This document shows positions 36,956 through 45,924 of a stretch of 61,304 nt of DNA, piece by piece (positions within the stretch are counted from its first letter, which is position 1; every line of letters begins with the position of its first letter). A model generated the notes under the pieces. The model worked only from the letters and a program-made list of their open reading frames with translations. It ran no database searches and was not told the DNA's origin. The stretch spans positions 1-61,304 of the forward strand of contig JABMNI010000044.1 in the NCBI GenBank assembly GCA_013204605.1, in the 5' to 3' direction. The translations under genes and the position numbers were made by a program. Origin of the DNA: Ignavibacteria bacterium. GTDB taxonomy: Bacteria; Bacteroidota; Ignavibacteria; Kapaibacteriales; Kapaibacteriaceae.

Positions 36956-37444
36956 CTAGGAGTTCGGCTTACTCTTACAACCGCATTGCGCGATAAGCTC
37001 GCGTTTGAGCGCTTCTTTCTGTTCGAGAGTCATTTGGTCGCATCGTTGTTGTGCGCTCACTTTAGCAGCGTGTGCGGTGGCTATGTGCGTTGAAGCAGCG
37101 TGCGTAACGGCATCGTGAAATTCTGTTTGCAATTCAGGGGCTGTATGCGGGTAATCGGCACCGGTAGAGGTGTTATGATGGTTAGAGTCGGAAGTGCGGT
37201 CTGATAGAAGTGATGGACCACCTTGCGACGTTTTTGCTGAATACCTAACACTGAAGGCAATAACGTAGGCAAATGCCGTAAGTCCGGCACCTTCGAGAAA
37301 TGAAATGTGGGCTGCGTTACCGATGCGCTCTGCCAACACGTGATTCCATAGAAAAATCACTAACACACTATTAAATACTAACAGCCCGCCTACACAAGAA
37401 AGATAGATGAGTAAACGGGCTGTTTTTGATTGTAACAGCAGCAT
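36956..37444 (-). CDS. two-TM membrane protein, possible sigma partner
   Basis: 162 aa. Two hydrophobic segments (LLIYLSCVGGLLVFNSVLVIF and LEGAGLTAFAYVIAFSV), then a ~95-residue hydrophilic tail rich in His, Thr and Ala ending in QRCDQMTLEQKEALKREL and a CGCKSK terminus that could bind metal. It does not resemble a known anti-sigma domain, but it lies 27 nt downstream of the ECF sigma gene and upstream of mscL. A regulatory link is inference only. Confidence 0.6.
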   Translation of the reverse strand: MLLLQSKTARLLIYLSCVGGLLVFNSVLVIFLWNHVLAERIGNAAHISFLEGAGLTAFAYVIAFSVRYSAKTSQGGPSLLSDRTSDSNHHNTSTGADYPHTAPELQTEFHDAVTHAASTHIATAHAAKVSAQQRCDQMTLEQKEALKRELIAQCGCKSKPNS

Positions 37445-37471
37445 GGCGTCCCGAATTTGAGAGAGTCGTGA

Positions 37472-38029
37472 TTAGTCGTCGTTGACCGTATCATACAACT
37501 CCTGCAATTTCTTGCGGAGGTACAATACAGCGTAACGCTTACGAGCTAGAAGGGTGTTAATATTAACCCCTGTTTCGTCGCTCATCTCTCTAAACGAAAC
37601 ACCTTCGAATTCATTTTTAACAAACACCCACTTTTGTTCTTCGGGTAGTTCGTCTAGACCTTCCAATACGCGTTCCCAAATGGTAGAGCGTACTAGATCA
37701 TTCTCGGGGTTGTAAGAGTAATCGCCTAAAAAGCGTTCCACATACTCCATTCCGTCATCCTTATTCTCGGCGGATGCGAAATCTGAGAAGGTATTGGTTC
37801 TTTTCTTACGGTAACTGTCAATAATCTTATTACGGACGGAGGTAAATACCCAAGATGCCAGGTTGTCGATGGGTTTATTTACTTCACGAGAAGCCGATAG
37901 AACGTTTGTAAAAACGTCCATCAAGATGTCTTCTGCTTCATCTTGGTTGCGCACACGCTGCCGGATAAATCCTAAATACTTTTTCCGGTCTGTCCTGAAT
38001 AGCTGCTCAATTTGCAGGGCTAAATCCAT
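37472..38029 (-). CDS. ECF-type RNA polymerase sigma factor
   Basis: 185 aa from ATG 38029, which has AAGGAAGGTAG upstream; longer in-frame starts exist up to 38125. Region 2 (YLGFIRQRVRNQDEAEDILM, SWVFTSVRNKIIDSYRKKR) and region 4 (LDELPEEQKWVFVKNEFEGV, SFREMSDETGVNINTLLARK) are clear, separated by a short linker with a FSDF motif. Directs RNA polymerase to an unidentified regulon; the adjacent small membrane protein and mscL are candidates for its operon. Confidence 0.9.
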   Translation of the reverse strand: MDLALQIEQLFRTDRKKYLGFIRQRVRNQDEAEDILMDVFTNVLSASREVNKPIDNLASWVFTSVRNKIIDSYRKKRTNTFSDFASAENKDDGMEYVERFLGDYSYNPENDLVRSTIWERVLEGLDELPEEQKWVFVKNEFEGVSFREMSDETGVNINTLLARKRYAVLYLRKKLQELYDTVNDD

Positions 38030-38232
38030 GGCTATACTACCTTCCTTTGTTGAATAGTGTTGACCTCGAACCCAAGTTTGGGTTACGTTCATACCCGTCT
38101 TGCGACGGAACTCAGTGGCTCTCATGGCATCCTCTACTACGTGAAAAATGTAGACAAAGTCGAAACGTCAGTCTCGCATGTCAAATTGGCGTAGCAGTTA
38201 TGCCATTATGTCCCAAAGTTGTTCGAAATCAG

Positions 38233-39903
38233 TTATACAGTAAGTAGTGGTATTTCTATGCCAAATTCCTTCGCGTTGTGAGTAGCTTTTTCATATCCTG
38301 CATCGGTATGACGCAAGATGCCTAATAATGGGTCATAAGTCAAGACCCGTGCCAACTTTTTTTCAGATTCTTTTGTACCATCAGCAACAATCACCATTCC
38401 AGCGTGCAGGGAAAGCCCCATTCCAACACCTCCACCTTGATGGAGAGAAACCCAGGTAGCGCCACCAATGGCGTTCAGGGCAAAGTTGAAATACACCCAA
38501 TCAGCAATTGCATCCGATCCGTCTAACATGGCTTCGGTTTCACGGTAAGGAGAGGCAACACTGCCGCAATCTAAGTGGTCGCGTCCAATTACAATTGGAG
38601 CGCTCACTTTTCCTGTGCGAACCAATTCATTGAACAAGGCGCCTGCCTTTGCCCGTTCTCCGTAGCCTAGCCAACAAATTCTGGCGGGTAAGCCTTGGAA
38701 GCCAATATGCGTTTGCGCTTCCTTTATCCACCGGTGCAGTTGTTGGTTGTCGGGGAAAAGACCCATTATGGCGTCATCGGTTACACGAATGTCTTCGGGA
38801 TCGCCCGAAAGCGCCACCCACCGGAAGGGTCCCTTGCCGTCGCAGAACAGCTCCCTCACAAACGCAGGCACGAAACCCGGAAAATCGAAAGCGTTAGCAA
38901 TGCCGGCATGTTCCTTGGCAATTCCACGAATATTATTGCCGTAATCAAAAACCACCGAGCCCCTTTTTTGAAATTCAATCATGGTTTCAACATGCAGGCC
39001 AATGCTGCGGTAGGTATCATCAAGGTAGGCGGTGGGGTTGTTAATGCGGAGCTGATCTGCGTCGGCCTTGGTGTAGCCCGCGGGGTAGTAGCCGTTTAAC
39101 GGGTCGTGCGCCGAGGTTTGATCTGTTACTACGTCGGGAATAATATTACGTTTGAGCAATTCCGGCAGAATTTCCGCGGCATTCCCCACCAGTCCAATCG
39201 AAATCGGTTCCTTGCGAGCAACGAAGTCATCAATGGTTGCCAGCGCCTCGTCCAAACTAGTGGACTTACGGTTCAAATACCCATCTTTAATGCGTTTGTC
39301 AATCCGCGACTCATCAATTTCAATGCAAAGGGCGGCAGCGCCAGCAATAGTGGCTGCAAGTGGTTGCGCCCCACCCATTCCTCCCAGACCCGCTGTTACT
39401 AAAAACCGACCATTCAACGTGCCCCCAAAATGCTGCCGAGCGCACTCAGCAAACGTTTCGTACGTGCCCTGCACAATGCCCTGGGTGCCAATGTAAATCC
39501 ACGATCCCGCCGTCATTTGACCGTACATCATGAGCCCCAAGGCATCCAACCGTCGAAACTCATCCCACGTAGCCCACTTCGGCACCAAATTGCTGTTCGC
39601 AATAATTACACGCGGCGCCATTGTGTGTGTGTCAACTATGCCAACGGGCTTTCCTGACTGCACAAGCAGAGTCTGATCCTCATTAAGATTTATCAAACAC
39701 TCCAGAATTTTTTCGAAACTCTCCCAGTTCCTCGCAGCCTTACCCAGGCCGCCATACACTATGAGCTTGTCCGGATGCTCTGCATTCTCGGGATCGAGAT
39801 TGTTCTGGATCATTCTGTAGGCAGCTTCGATCTGCCAGTTTTTGCAAGTTAGAATGGTGCCTCGTGGCGCGCGGACAACGCGTGGTTGGAAAGTGTTGTT
39901 CAT
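38233..39903 (-). CDS. hutU: urocanate hydratase
   Basis: 556 aa, normal for HutU, which converts urocanate to imidazolone propionate with NAD+ as electrophile in histidine degradation. Family segments: [66 protein letters not shown] (NAD-binding), [19 protein letters not shown] and [18 protein letters not shown]. Stands alone on the minus strand; hutH and hutI are not in the window, but a probable hutG is at 19198. ATG 39903 has no strong ribosome site. Confidence 0.96.
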   Translation of the reverse strand: MNNTFQPRVVRAPRGTILTCKNWQIEAAYRMIQNNLDPENAEHPDKLIVYGGLGKAARNWESFEKILECLINLNEDQTLLVQSGKPVGIVDTHTMAPRVIIANSNLVPKWATWDEFRRLDALGLMMYGQMTAGSWIYIGTQGIVQGTYETFAECARQHFGGTLNGRFLVTAGLGGMGGAQPLAATIAGAAALCIEIDESRIDKRIKDGYLNRKSTSLDEALATIDDFVARKEPISIGLVGNAAEILPELLKRNIIPDVVTDQTSAHDPLNGYYPAGYTKADADQLRINNPTAYLDDTYRSIGLHVETMIEFQKRGSVVFDYGNNIRGIAKEHAGIANAFDFPGFVPAFVRELFCDGKGPFRWVALSGDPEDIRVTDDAIMGLFPDNQQLHRWIKEAQTHIGFQGLPARICWLGYGERAKAGALFNELVRTGKVSAPIVIGRDHLDCGSVASPYRETEAMLDGSDAIADWVYFNFALNAIGGATWVSLHQGGGVGMGLSLHAGMVIVADGTKESEKKLARVLTYDPLLGILRHTDAGYEKATHNAKEFGIEIPLLTV

Positions 39904-40060
39904 CACCGAATTTAAGACAATGTGAGAATCTGAACACGTGGTGGTCAGAAAATCTCATGGTGAATTTCAAATTAGACTCTCCCATTTGCTCGTCCTCAGA
40001 ACGGCTCTAGTAGGATACTAATTGTTTGTCGTATTTTATACAATCTTCAAAGGGAATTTG

Positions 40061-40696
40061 ATGACATCTAAACGAGTCACGACGGCTTCGTACTTACATG
40101 CATTGGACGAGGCATTTTCAAAAGGTAAGGCTGGGTATTTTTCCTCGAATGCAAAATTTCCGTGGGCAGTAATTTTAATATATCTGGGCGTGATCGGTTT
40201 ATTGATAGCACTAGGGAATATCTATCCGTTGGCTCGTGAGGTTGCGCCTCTTGCCATTATCACTCTTTTCGTTCACATTGCAGTTGAGTTGAATAGAGTT
40301 AGAAAGGGTAGGGTGGAACTAAAAAAAATTTCTAAAAATCTTCATAGAATCAAGAGCAGGGTTCAGGGATGTTCGCATCTAACGTTCAACTTTGATGGAC
40401 TCAATCTATCAGTGAAATTCGAAAGCATAGGCGATATTTTCGAAATTGATAATTATAACGCAAAGGATCTGATTCTAATTGAAATGGGAATGGGCAAATA
40501 CATCGAATTGGCTACCCCTGTGAGTGCAATTATTGCTCCAAAACCAATATTTACAAGCCGGGAGTTCATGGAGGTGTCAGCGCCATACTGGGACATTCAT
40601 AAAAAGTTGACGCGTAGCAAACCTGTAACAATTGATGAATTGGATAACCTTAGGCATCAACTTCCATTCTTGTTCCAAGAATTCGGCCGTAAATAG
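40061..40696 (+). CDS. membrane protein of unknown function, 211 aa
   Basis: Two adjacent hydrophobic helices at about residues 33-75 (WAVILIYLGVIGLLIALG, VAPLAIITLFVHIAVEL), then a soluble C-terminal part of about 130 residues. No family recognised. ATG 40061 is preceded by AAAGGG; a longer frame from 40022 has no site. Base composition is more AT-rich than its neighbours. A four-G dispersed motif with a T run follows it at 40724 (AAGGGGCTTTTT). Confidence 0.6.
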   Translation: MTSKRVTTASYLHALDEAFSKGKAGYFSSNAKFPWAVILIYLGVIGLLIALGNIYPLAREVAPLAIITLFVHIAVELNRVRKGRVELKKISKNLHRIKSRVQGCSHLTFNFDGLNLSVKFESIGDIFEIDNYNAKDLILIEMGMGKYIELATPVSAIIAPKPIFTSREFMEVSAPYWDIHKKLTRSKPVTIDELDNLRHQLPFLFQEFGRK

Positions 40697-40800
40697 ATAC
40701 AGCTCCTGAATTCCGATTGCTGAAAGGGGCTTTTTGTTGCGTTATGTTTTATTGGTTGTGCGCACACCAATTGTAGGGACACAGGGTCGAGCATTAATTT

Positions 40801-41154
40801 CTAATTCTTAATCCCCAAATCGACTTGCGCGAGGGTTGCTTTACTAAGTTTTTTGGTTTCAAACACGGACCGCAGCAGCTCCCAAGTATACAGTCCGGTA
40901 CTATGCCCATCCTTCCATGTAGCCTGAAGTGCGTAGTTGCCTACGGGAGTCAGACTGACTAGTTCGTTCATTCCAGGGGCGAACATTTTAATTCCTGCAA
41001 AGACCGTTTGACCCATTATTTCCTCGCCCGTGCAGTGTGCACAGGGGCAGGCGTCTCGGAGGTCCGAAAGTAATACACAAGATTCCAGTCCATCTGTCCA
41101 GGTAGAACAGAGTACGGCTTCGTTGCGACGTTTTATAGATGTGATTTGAACCAT
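40801..41154 (-). CDS. DUF971 family protein
   Basis: 117 aa. Contains the LRDACPCAHC cysteine motif and the compact beta fold of DUF971, the domain shared with the N-terminus of gamma-butyrobetaine hydroxylase and some Mrp/ApbC-type Fe-S proteins. It probably binds zinc; function is unknown. ATG 41154 follows the AAA ATPase gene by 9 nt on the same strand. Confidence 0.8.
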   Translation of the reverse strand: MVQITSIKRRNEAVLCSTWTDGLESCVLLSDLRDACPCAHCTGEEIMGQTVFAGIKMFAPGMNELVSLTPVGNYALQATWKDGHSTGLYTWELLRSVFETKKLSKATLAQVDLGIKN

Positions 41155-41162
41155 GATGCAAT

Positions 41163-42326
41163 TTAAATGTTTGCTACTTCTGACCAATGTAGGTATTGAA
41201 TACTACCGTCTGAATTGGAGTGGTTCTTTCCGCTGTACAACAGCAGGCCTTGATCGTCCGGACGCAACTTTTGCCAAAATTTTATTCCCTTTTGCATATC
41301 GCTAGTTAACGATGTTGCTGCTTTAATCTCAACTGCGTACGTTTTACCTTGCTTTTCCAAAATCAGATCAACTTCGTTACCGGTTCTATCCCTGAAGAAG
41401 TACATCCCGCCTTCGAGTCCTTGGTTGAACTTATTCTTCCGGATTTCTGTGATTATCCAATTCTCATATATCGCACCATATCTGGGGTGTGCTCGCAGTG
41501 CCGATACAGATAATATTCCTAATAGATAGCACAGCAATCCAGTGTCGTAGAAATACAACTTGGGAGATTTGATTAACCGCTTCTGTACGTTGTTATGAAA
41601 TGGTTGCAAGAAATAAATGATGTAGCTGCTTTCTAGCACGTTGAGCCACGACACAATGGTCTTGCTGTCTACGCCAACACTTTTGGCAAGAGAATCCTTG
41701 TTGAGTAACTGTCCGGCATAGGTGGCGCAAAGCAATACCAATCGGGTAAACGCAGCCATATTGTTAATGTTCTTCAACAACCTCACATCGTGCTGAACGT
41801 AGGTTTGAAAATAACTTGCCATCCATTTTTCCGGGGCAATCTGTTGCTGCCAGATTTCTGGGTACCCTCCCGTAAACAAATGAGTATCAATCGATGCCTT
41901 CACCAGGCGGGCATCCTTAAGCTCTGCATATGATAACGGTAACAACTGAAGGTAGCCCACTCTACCAGCAAGCGATTGGGATATTTGTTCCTGAAGTAGA
42001 AAATTATTCGATCCTGTCAGTATGAACTGCCCTCGTTTTTGATTACGATCAAGGATTTCCTGCAGGTAACGAAAAACTTCAGGAACTCTTTGAACTTCAT
42101 CTAGAATTGCTCCACTCTTCAAATACTTCTTAATGAATACATCAAAGTCAGATAATGCAGAGGCTTGATTCTTCGGATTCTCAAAATTTACATAGGGTTT
42201 CGCATGAAAGACTACCTTGCTTAACGTGGTCTTTCCACTTTGTCTTGGACCAATAACACAAATCGACCGAAACGTATTTGCTGTTAACAGGGCTTCCTTC
42301 ACTATGTGGCGCTTAATTCTTTTCAT
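41163..42326 (-). CDS. AAA_14/DUF4143 ATP-binding protein
   Basis: 387 aa. AAA core with Walker A GPRQSGKTTLSK (residues 26-37) and Walker B-like SGAILDEVQRVP, sensor TGSNNFLL, followed by a winged-helix and DUF4143 domain with the nuclease-like FFRDRTGNEVDLILEKQGKT and YAVEIKAA. This family is common, often in mobile or defence contexts, but has no settled role. The 37-bp hairpin repeats at 42379 begin 53 nt upstream, in its promoter region. Confidence 0.87.
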   Translation of the reverse strand: MKRIKRHIVKEALLTANTFRSICVIGPRQSGKTTLSKVVFHAKPYVNFENPKNQASALSDFDVFIKKYLKSGAILDEVQRVPEVFRYLQEILDRNQKRGQFILTGSNNFLLQEQISQSLAGRVGYLQLLPLSYAELKDARLVKASIDTHLFTGGYPEIWQQQIAPEKWMASYFQTYVQHDVRLLKNINNMAAFTRLVLLCATYAGQLLNKDSLAKSVGVDSKTIVSWLNVLESSYIIYFLQPFHNNVQKRLIKSPKLYFYDTGLLCYLLGILSVSALRAHPRYGAIYENWIITEIRKNKFNQGLEGGMYFFRDRTGNEVDLILEKQGKTYAVEIKAATSLTSDMQKGIKFWQKLRPDDQGLLLYSGKNHSNSDGSIQYLHWSEVANI

Positions 42327-42378
42327 GTTCTCGCGTGATGTTTTAATTCAAATACAACCACGCACAAATATAGCATAT

Positions 42379-42502
42379 CCGGAGTCCAATTCCAGATCCG
42401 CCAAAAATAGCGTTTCCGGAGTCTAATTCCAGATCCGCCAAAAATGGCGTTTCCGGAGTTCAACTCCAGATCCGCCAAAAATGGCGTTTCCGGAGTTTGG
42501 CG
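42379..42502 (+). repeat. 37-bp tandem hairpin repeat, 3.3 copies
   Basis: Units start at 42379, 42416 and 42453, with a partial unit at 42490, each beginning CCGGAGT and ending CGCCAAAAATGGCGTTT (AGCG in unit 1). Two hairpins per unit: CGCCA/TGGCG, and GGAGT..ATTCC, which becomes the perfect GGAGTTCAACTCC in unit 3. There are no spacers, so this is not CRISPR. It lies between the divergent AAA ATPase and PCMD-type genes. The rest of 42327-42606 is featureless. Confidence 0.93.
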
Positions 42503-42606
42503 AATTTCCCATCACAGTGGGGTTTGTGAGCTTAGCACTAGAATATTTCTCACGTACTTTCTACTTCTCGTGGTAGAATGATTGAGGATTCTTGTATTTT
42601 TTCCGA

Positions 42607-43581
42607 ATGAAAAGAAAACAAATAGTTATAAGCCGTGTTGGCTCAGCTCTGAAAAACTGGAAGTGCTGGGTAAGCCCCCTAGCCATTGCGCTGCTGGCTG
42701 CTCCTGTGTTTGGGCAGACACAATTGTCCAATGGGGACTTTGAGGAGTGGACACTAACAAAGGGTTCTGGGAATTTTAAAGATTACGAAGAGCCATCGAA
42801 TGGTTGGAGCTCTGGTAATGGAGTGATTCACGTTGCACCGAACACAAATCCTGTGGTTGTGAAAAGCACCGACGCAGCGGTAGGAAATTATTCGGCGAAG
42901 CTGATTACGCAATCAATATTTGGTCAAATTGCCGCGGGTAGTCTGTTTATTGGACGTTTCAAACTGAACTTGACAGACTTTGCGGCGAGCGCAATTTTAG
43001 GAGCTTCATTTACGGATAGGCCGACGAAATTCCGCGGACATTACAAGTACACACCGGCGAACGGAGATTCGGCAACGATGTACGCACGGCTAACACGGTG
43101 GACGGGAACGGCGCAGGTGGTGGTGGGCCAAGCTGTGCTTACTGAATATGGCGCAGTGTCTGAATGGCGAAGATTCGACATTCCGTTCCAATACAACAGC
43201 GGTGCTACACCAGATTCGATCCGCGTTGTTCTGGCATCAAGCGCCGGTGGTGAGAACTTTAAAGGAGAAATTGGCAGCACGCTTTTCGTAGACAACGTCC
43301 AGCTCGACTACACCCCACTTTCCGTTGATAACGTTCCGAGGCAATCCGTGGACGACGCATTAAGGTTACTCGGAAACGTAATTGAAATCTCATGTAACAG
43401 TGCTGCGCCAACCGTTGTTCGTATTGTAAATTCTTGTGGCATGCTGGTGCGTGAGTTAACAACATCAAGTGAAATTGATTTCGTTGATTGCACTTCATTG
43501 CCACGCGGCGTATACTTTGCCTCGGCATTTTGTAATAACTTCACCACACCCATATCGCTTTTATTCACCGTGTGCCATTGA
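42607..43581 (+). CDS. exported PCMD-type carbohydrate-related protein
   Basis: 324 aa. Signal segment WVSPLAIALLAAPVFGQ, then LSNGDFEEWTLTKGSGNF and GWSSGNGVI, the opening of the putative carbohydrate metabolism domain (PCMD) seen in Bacteroidota surface proteins; later IAAGSLFIGRFKLN, RPTKFRGHYKYTP and VDNVQLDY fit a jelly-roll module. The last ~75 residues (VVRIVNSCGMLVRELT, LPRGVYFASAF) resemble a T9SS type A tail. The stop is overlapped 10 nt by the next gene. The dispersed motif at 42672 falls in the signal peptide codons. Confidence 0.75.
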   Translation: MKRKQIVISRVGSALKNWKCWVSPLAIALLAAPVFGQTQLSNGDFEEWTLTKGSGNFKDYEEPSNGWSSGNGVIHVAPNTNPVVVKSTDAAVGNYSAKLITQSIFGQIAAGSLFIGRFKLNLTDFAASAILGASFTDRPTKFRGHYKYTPANGDSATMYARLTRWTGTAQVVVGQAVLTEYGAVSEWRRFDIPFQYNSGATPDSIRVVLASSAGGENFKGEIGSTLFVDNVQLDYTPLSVDNVPRQSVDDALRLLGNVIEISCNSAAPTVVRIVNSCGMLVRELTTSSEIDFVDCTSLPRGVYFASAFCNNFTTPISLLFTVCH

Positions 43582-44462
43582 GTAATACTAACCCCACACA
43601 AATTCTAGTCCGCACTAGTTTCTTGCGCTCGGTGTGCAAATGGCTCATGCGTGCCGCTGGCAAAATTATTTGCTATTCAACTGCAATAATCTATCTGATC
43701 ATTTCATCGACAAACGTTCTGGCCGAACCGGAAACATTTCTGAGTGCAAAATTCACCGATTCACTTTCCAAAGAACCAATAGCGGATATTTTGCGCAGTC
43801 CTGAAATCGCGGCCTTTGTAAAAGTTGGAACGTCAATTGGAAGTCCGGTTCCATTCGGAAACATTCCCGAGGGTGCAACTGGAAGCCCAGTTCTTGGATT
43901 GTTGGCAGGGGGCTCTGTGGTTTTTCCAATTGCGAAAAAATGGAGTATTCAAACGGAAATTCAGTTTTGTCACTACGGTGCAAGGTTCACTACTCCGCTT
44001 AACAATCAATCGTACATTGACAAGGTGGCCATCACAACCCCCGACGGTGGCGTGGTGATTTTTGACGTCGAGACAACGTTTACCGGCACCGCCACGGGTC
44101 GTTTTTCAAACAGTTACATTCAACTTCCTGTGTCTGTCGTTTACAGCTTGAGTGCGAAATGGAATCTACTTGGTGGCGTATACATGGGCTGGCTTACTAG
44201 TACTAGCTCGTATGCAAATGGCGTGGGACAGGTGGGAATTCGGCCTGAAGTTGTAAATCGTGACATGTATTTCGACAGCAATATTTCGGGAATAGACTAC
44301 GGATTATCGCTTGGGGTTCAGTACGAAATTACTCCAGCGTTAGTGCTGGATGCCCGTGGTACGTTGGGCTTGACCTCGGTGTTCGACGAGAAATTCAAGA
44401 CCATTACGTATAGCGTACGCAATACCTTTCTACAGCTATCCATCCAATACGCAATTCTGTAA
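43572..44462 (+). CDS. outer-membrane beta-barrel protein (OmpA/PorT-like)
   Basis: 296 aa from GTG 43572, overlapping the previous gene; an ATG at 43647 (MRAAGKIICY) is an alternative start closer to the signal segment STAIIYLIISSTNVLAEP. The mature protein is made of amphipathic strands (WSIQTEIQFCHYGARFT, YIQLPVSVVYSLSAKWNLLG, SGIDYGLSLGVQYEI, FLQLSIQYAIL) as in small OMP_b-brl_2 barrels. Probably an outer-membrane channel or part of the export or adhesion apparatus used by the preceding exported protein. Confidence 0.72.
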   Translation: MPLSNTNPTQILVRTSFLRSVCKWLMRAAGKIICYSTAIIYLIISSTNVLAEPETFLSAKFTDSLSKEPIADILRSPEIAAFVKVGTSIGSPVPFGNIPEGATGSPVLGLLAGGSVVFPIAKKWSIQTEIQFCHYGARFTTPLNNQSYIDKVAITTPDGGVVIFDVETTFTGTATGRFSNSYIQLPVSVVYSLSAKWNLLGGVYMGWLTSTSSYANGVGQVGIRPEVVNRDMYFDSNISGIDYGLSLGVQYEITPALVLDARGTLGLTSVFDEKFKTITYSVRNTFLQLSIQYAIL

Positions 44463-44541
44463 AGCCCCTTTCAAAAATCTCGCCGTAATTTCCAACCTCA
44501 TTGCCTTGCACATTTAGCATAACTGTAAACACGTAAACATC

Positions 44542-45894
44542 ATGACATCCCGCTATAAAAGTTTTGTATCTGTCGAAGATTTGCATCAGCACGTTGGCCA
44601 GGAAGTAACCCTGAACGGTTGGGTGTACGATAAAACTGAGAAGGGCAAGTTGGCCTTTATTAAACTTCGCGATGGCAGTGGAACAGTGCAGTGCGTGTTG
44701 TTCAAGCCAAATGTGGATGAGGCAACGGCGGCTAGTGCTTCGGCTTTGACGCAAGAAACCAGTGTTTCAATTACCGGTACGGTTCGAGAAGAAGCGCGCT
44801 CGCCAACGGGAGTGGAGTTGGATGTTACGGGTATTAAGGTTTGGCAGATTTCGCAAGACTATCCCATTTCGCCTAAGGAACACGGGGTTGAATTTTTGAT
44901 GGAGCATAGGCATTTGTGGCTGCGTAGTGCGCGGCAGCACGCCATTATGCGGGTTCGTGCTGTGGTGGTGAAGGCCATTCGAGATTTCTTTGATGGCAAT
45001 GGATTTAGGTTGATGGACTCACCAATTTTTACGCCGAACGCTTGCGAAGGAACTTCAACGTTGTTTGAAACTGAGTACTTCGATCTAGGTAAGGCCTATT
45101 TAACACAGTCGGGACAGCTGTACGCTGAAGCAAGCGCAATGGCCCTCGGAAAAGTTTACACATTTGGTCCAACGTTTCGTGCGGAGAAATCAAAAACCCG
45201 ACGTCACCTTACGGAGTTTTGGATGGTCGAGCCGGAGATGGCGTACTTTGATTTGAACGACGACATGGACCTTGCCGAAGATCTCGTTGAATACATTGTG
45301 CAATCGGTTTTGAAAAACTGTGCAAAGGAATTGGCCACACTTGGACGTGATGTTTCGAAACTCGAAGCGGTTCGCCGACCTTTCTACCGGATGAGTTATA
45401 CCGAAGCTGTTGAATGGCTAAACAAGAACAACGTAAAGCTGAACAGAAAACAAACCGACGGTTCAGAAATACAAATTGACTTTCCGTGGGGCGAAGATTT
45501 TGGTGCGCCGCAGGAAGAAGCAATTATGCAGCAGTTCGATAAGCCGTGCATTATTCATAGGTACCCAACAGAGGTAAAGGCGTTCTATATGAAGCGCGAT
45601 CCGGAGGATCCCAAAGTTGCGATGGCCATGGACATGTTAGCGCCCGAGGGTGCCGGCGAAATTATTGGCGGCTCGCAACGCGAGGATAATCACGATTGGT
45701 TGTTGGAACGTTTGCAACACGAGGGTCTTCCAGTTGCGGCGTTTCAGTGGTACCTGGATTTACGCAAATACGGCTCGGTGCCGCACAGCGGATTTGGTTT
45801 GGGCGTGGAGCGCACCGTGAAATGGATTACCGGTGCCGATCACATTCGCGAAGTAATTCCATTCCCACGCATGATTTATCGCATTGTACCGTAA
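44542..45894 (+). CDS. asnS: asparaginyl-tRNA synthetase
   Basis: 450 aa, normal. An N-terminal OB fold (VTLNGWVYDKTEKGKLAFIK) binds the anticodon; the class IIb catalytic core has motif 2 (FRAEKSKTRRHLTEFWMVEP) and motif 3 (GFGLGVERTVKWITG). The AsnRS identity over AspRS rests on the short form and the EMAYFDLNDDMDLAE segment. ATG 44542 stands 79 nt after the barrel gene; the leader has one four-G motif (44463). Confidence 0.95.
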   Translation: MTSRYKSFVSVEDLHQHVGQEVTLNGWVYDKTEKGKLAFIKLRDGSGTVQCVLFKPNVDEATAASASALTQETSVSITGTVREEARSPTGVELDVTGIKVWQISQDYPISPKEHGVEFLMEHRHLWLRSARQHAIMRVRAVVVKAIRDFFDGNGFRLMDSPIFTPNACEGTSTLFETEYFDLGKAYLTQSGQLYAEASAMALGKVYTFGPTFRAEKSKTRRHLTEFWMVEPEMAYFDLNDDMDLAEDLVEYIVQSVLKNCAKELATLGRDVSKLEAVRRPFYRMSYTEAVEWLNKNNVKLNRKQTDGSEIQIDFPWGEDFGAPQEEAIMQQFDKPCIIHRYPTEVKAFYMKRDPEDPKVAMAMDMLAPEGAGEIIGGSQREDNHDWLLERLQHEGLPVAAFQWYLDLRKYGSVPHSGFGLGVERTVKWITGADHIREVIPFPRMIYRIVP

Positions 45895-45924
45895 CAATCG
45901 CATTGTACCGTAAATGGTAGGGGG

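Noticed and set aside
42379-42502. CRISPR-like look of the 37-bp direct repeats
   Set aside because: Units are head-to-tail with no spacers and there are no cas genes in the window.
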